Shown here: positions 6,837-7,691 of the stretch, piece by piece | Layout of the letters: every line of letters starts with the position of its first letter | Position numbering within the stretch: the stretch's first letter is position 1 | Assembly (NCBI GenBank): GCA_030526445.1 | Contig: JAUNCV010000098.1 | Coordinates: 1-7,691, forward strand | DNA length: 7,691 bases | Reading direction: 5' to 3' | Source: Bacteroidales bacterium | GTDB taxonomy: Bacteria > Bacteroidota > Bacteroidia > Bacteroidales > UBA3663 | Made by a program: the position numbers and the translations under genes | Notes under the pieces: generated by a model | What the model was told of the DNA's origin: nothing | Database searches by the model: none | The model's input: the letters and a program-made list of their open reading frames with translations, nothing else

Positions 6837-7691
6837 TCAAATAGTCAAACTAACAGCATCACCATTATATTTTACCTCAATGCCCTTAGCTTCTGGGTTA
6901 TAAGGCTGTGGCTTCTCTGCAGAAACTGGGACAACAATGAAGGTGCGTTCCTGAAGCATGCCTGGGAAACTGCCTTCGCGCTGACCGATGGTGAGGGTCT
7001 TTGCAGCTTCATTGTAGGTGAACTTGATATTGGCAAACTGGCCGCGTTCATAACCGTAGTTGGAGCCTTCATCTTCGTAGAGTGTGAACTCGCCATCTGC
7101 ACCCTGATATACATAGAGACGAATCACGTCGGCCTGTTTCTCAGAGGTGTATTCAATGGCTGGACCGAATGGAACAATCGAGCCACCACGTACAAAGACA
7201 GGGGTGCGGTCGTATGGAGCAGCACAGGTGAGAGTTTCGTCGCCCATCGAGGTTACAAGGCCGGTGAAGAAGTCATACCAAACATTGTTGGCAGGGAAGT
7301 AAACCTCACGTTCGCGTGCCTTATAGGTAAATACAGGGTTGACCATGAAGGCAGGACCGAACATGAACTGGTAGCCAATGTTGCGAACAGTTGGGTCATT
7401 GTTGAAGTCCATTACCAGCGGACGCATCATAGTATAGTCATTGAAGTGTACATCAGCAGCCAAAGAGTAGATGTATGGCATGAGGCGATAGCGCAGGTTG
7501 AGGCACTCTTCGATTACCTTGTAGGTTGGGTGCCCCTTAGGTGCGATGTTCCAAGGCTCGCGGAATGGGAACTGACCATGTGAGCGATACATTGGTGTCC
7601 ACATGCCCCACTCGTGCCAGCGAGCATTGAGTTCACGCCAGTCCTTGAGGTCGTCGTTCTCTTTGCCGGTCTTGTCATAGATGGCTTGTGC
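6837..7691 (-). CDS. Glycoside hydrolase family 31 alpha-glycosidase, C-terminal 284 residues (partial)
   Basis: The frame is open from the right edge to the TGA at 6839-6837, so the true start lies outside the window; the internal ATG at 7604 is not it. The visible part begins at the end of the GH31 catalytic barrel. RWHEWG and MYRSHGQFPFREPW (about 24-47 of the visible part) include the conserved substrate-contacting histidine of the RSHG motif. LRYRLMPYIYS (66-76) follows, then the proximal beta-sandwich with VYFPANNVWYDFFTG (130-144) and TPVFVRGGSIVPFGP (163-177). The end matches a DUF5110-type domain: FTLYEDEGSNYGY (202-214) and REGSFPGML (238-246). The catalytic nucleophile and acid/base aspartates are upstream and not visible. 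Family members in Bacteroidetes are alpha-xylosidases and alpha-glucosidases; the sequence here does not decide between them. It probably shares an operon with the GH3 gene 38 bases downstream. Confidence 0.94.
   Translation of the reverse strand, partial: AQAIYDKTGKENDDLKDWRELNARWHEWGMWTPMYRSHGQFPFREPWNIAPKGHPTYKVIEECLNLRYRLMPYIYSLAADVHFNDYTMMRPLVMDFNNDPTVRNIGYQFMFGPAFMVNPVFTYKAREREVYFPANNVWYDFFTGLVTSMGDETLTCAAPYDRTPVFVRGGSIVPFGPAIEYTSEKQADVIRLYVYQGADGEFTLYEDEGSNYGYERGQFANIKFTYNEAAKTLTIGQREGSFPGMLQERTFIVVPVSAEKPQPYNPEAKGIEVKYNGDAVSLTI

Noticed and set aside
6799..6840. TTG at 6840 as a start for the GH3 enzyme, overlapping the GH31 stop
   Set aside because: It adds 14 residues before a textbook Sec signal peptide beginning at the ATG at 6798; the longer form would bury the signal.

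Overview
The window looks like chromosomal DNA from a Bacteroidales bacterium, most plausibly the Prevotella/Bacteroides side of the order. Three observations support this: the start of a SecD whose N-terminus and first signature motif are of the Bacteroidales fused SecDF type, a putative promoter matching the Bacteroidetes -7 consensus (TAnnTTTG), and an Ig-like lipoprotein, DUF3108 and IMPACT-family trio in a style typical of that order. Start codons lack strong Shine-Dalgarno sequences, which is also usual there. Genus is not resolvable from the sequence alone.

Layout. Positions 1-739 (minus) hold the first 246 residues of SecD/SecDF, the accessory motor of the Sec translocon; the gene runs off the left edge. 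An AT-rich divergent intergenic region (740-909) carries a good promoter for secDF and weaker candidates for the rightward genes. Three plus-strand genes follow: a 637-residue lipoprotein with an Ig-like (Big_5) domain (910-2823), a secreted DUF3108 protein (2867-3670), and a YigZ/IMPACT family protein (3670-4317) whose start codon overlaps the preceding stop as TAATG. They probably form one operon. A hairpin with T-runs on both sides (4340-4382) probably terminates transcription from both directions between convergent genes. On the minus strand, 4411-6798 encodes a complete secreted GH3 beta-glycosidase. 6837-7691 encodes the C-terminal 284 residues of a GH31 alpha-glycosidase that enters from the right edge. 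The GH31 gene lies 38 bases upstream of GH3 in the same direction, so the two are probably cotranscribed.

How they work together. The left half is cell-envelope and housekeeping: protein export, an outer-envelope lipoprotein, a periplasmic DUF3108 protein and a conserved soluble protein. The right half is sugar catabolism: an alpha-glycosidase and a periplasmic beta-glycosidase that together could trim the non-reducing ends of an alpha/beta-mixed oligosaccharide such as xyloglucan fragments. The substrate is inference. I saw no tRNA, rRNA, CRISPR array, insertion sequence or transposase, and no clearly new biological system. The points most worth checking are the insertion in the GH3 enzyme, the substrate of the GH31/GH3 pair, and the function of the lipoprotein-DUF3108-YigZ cassette.
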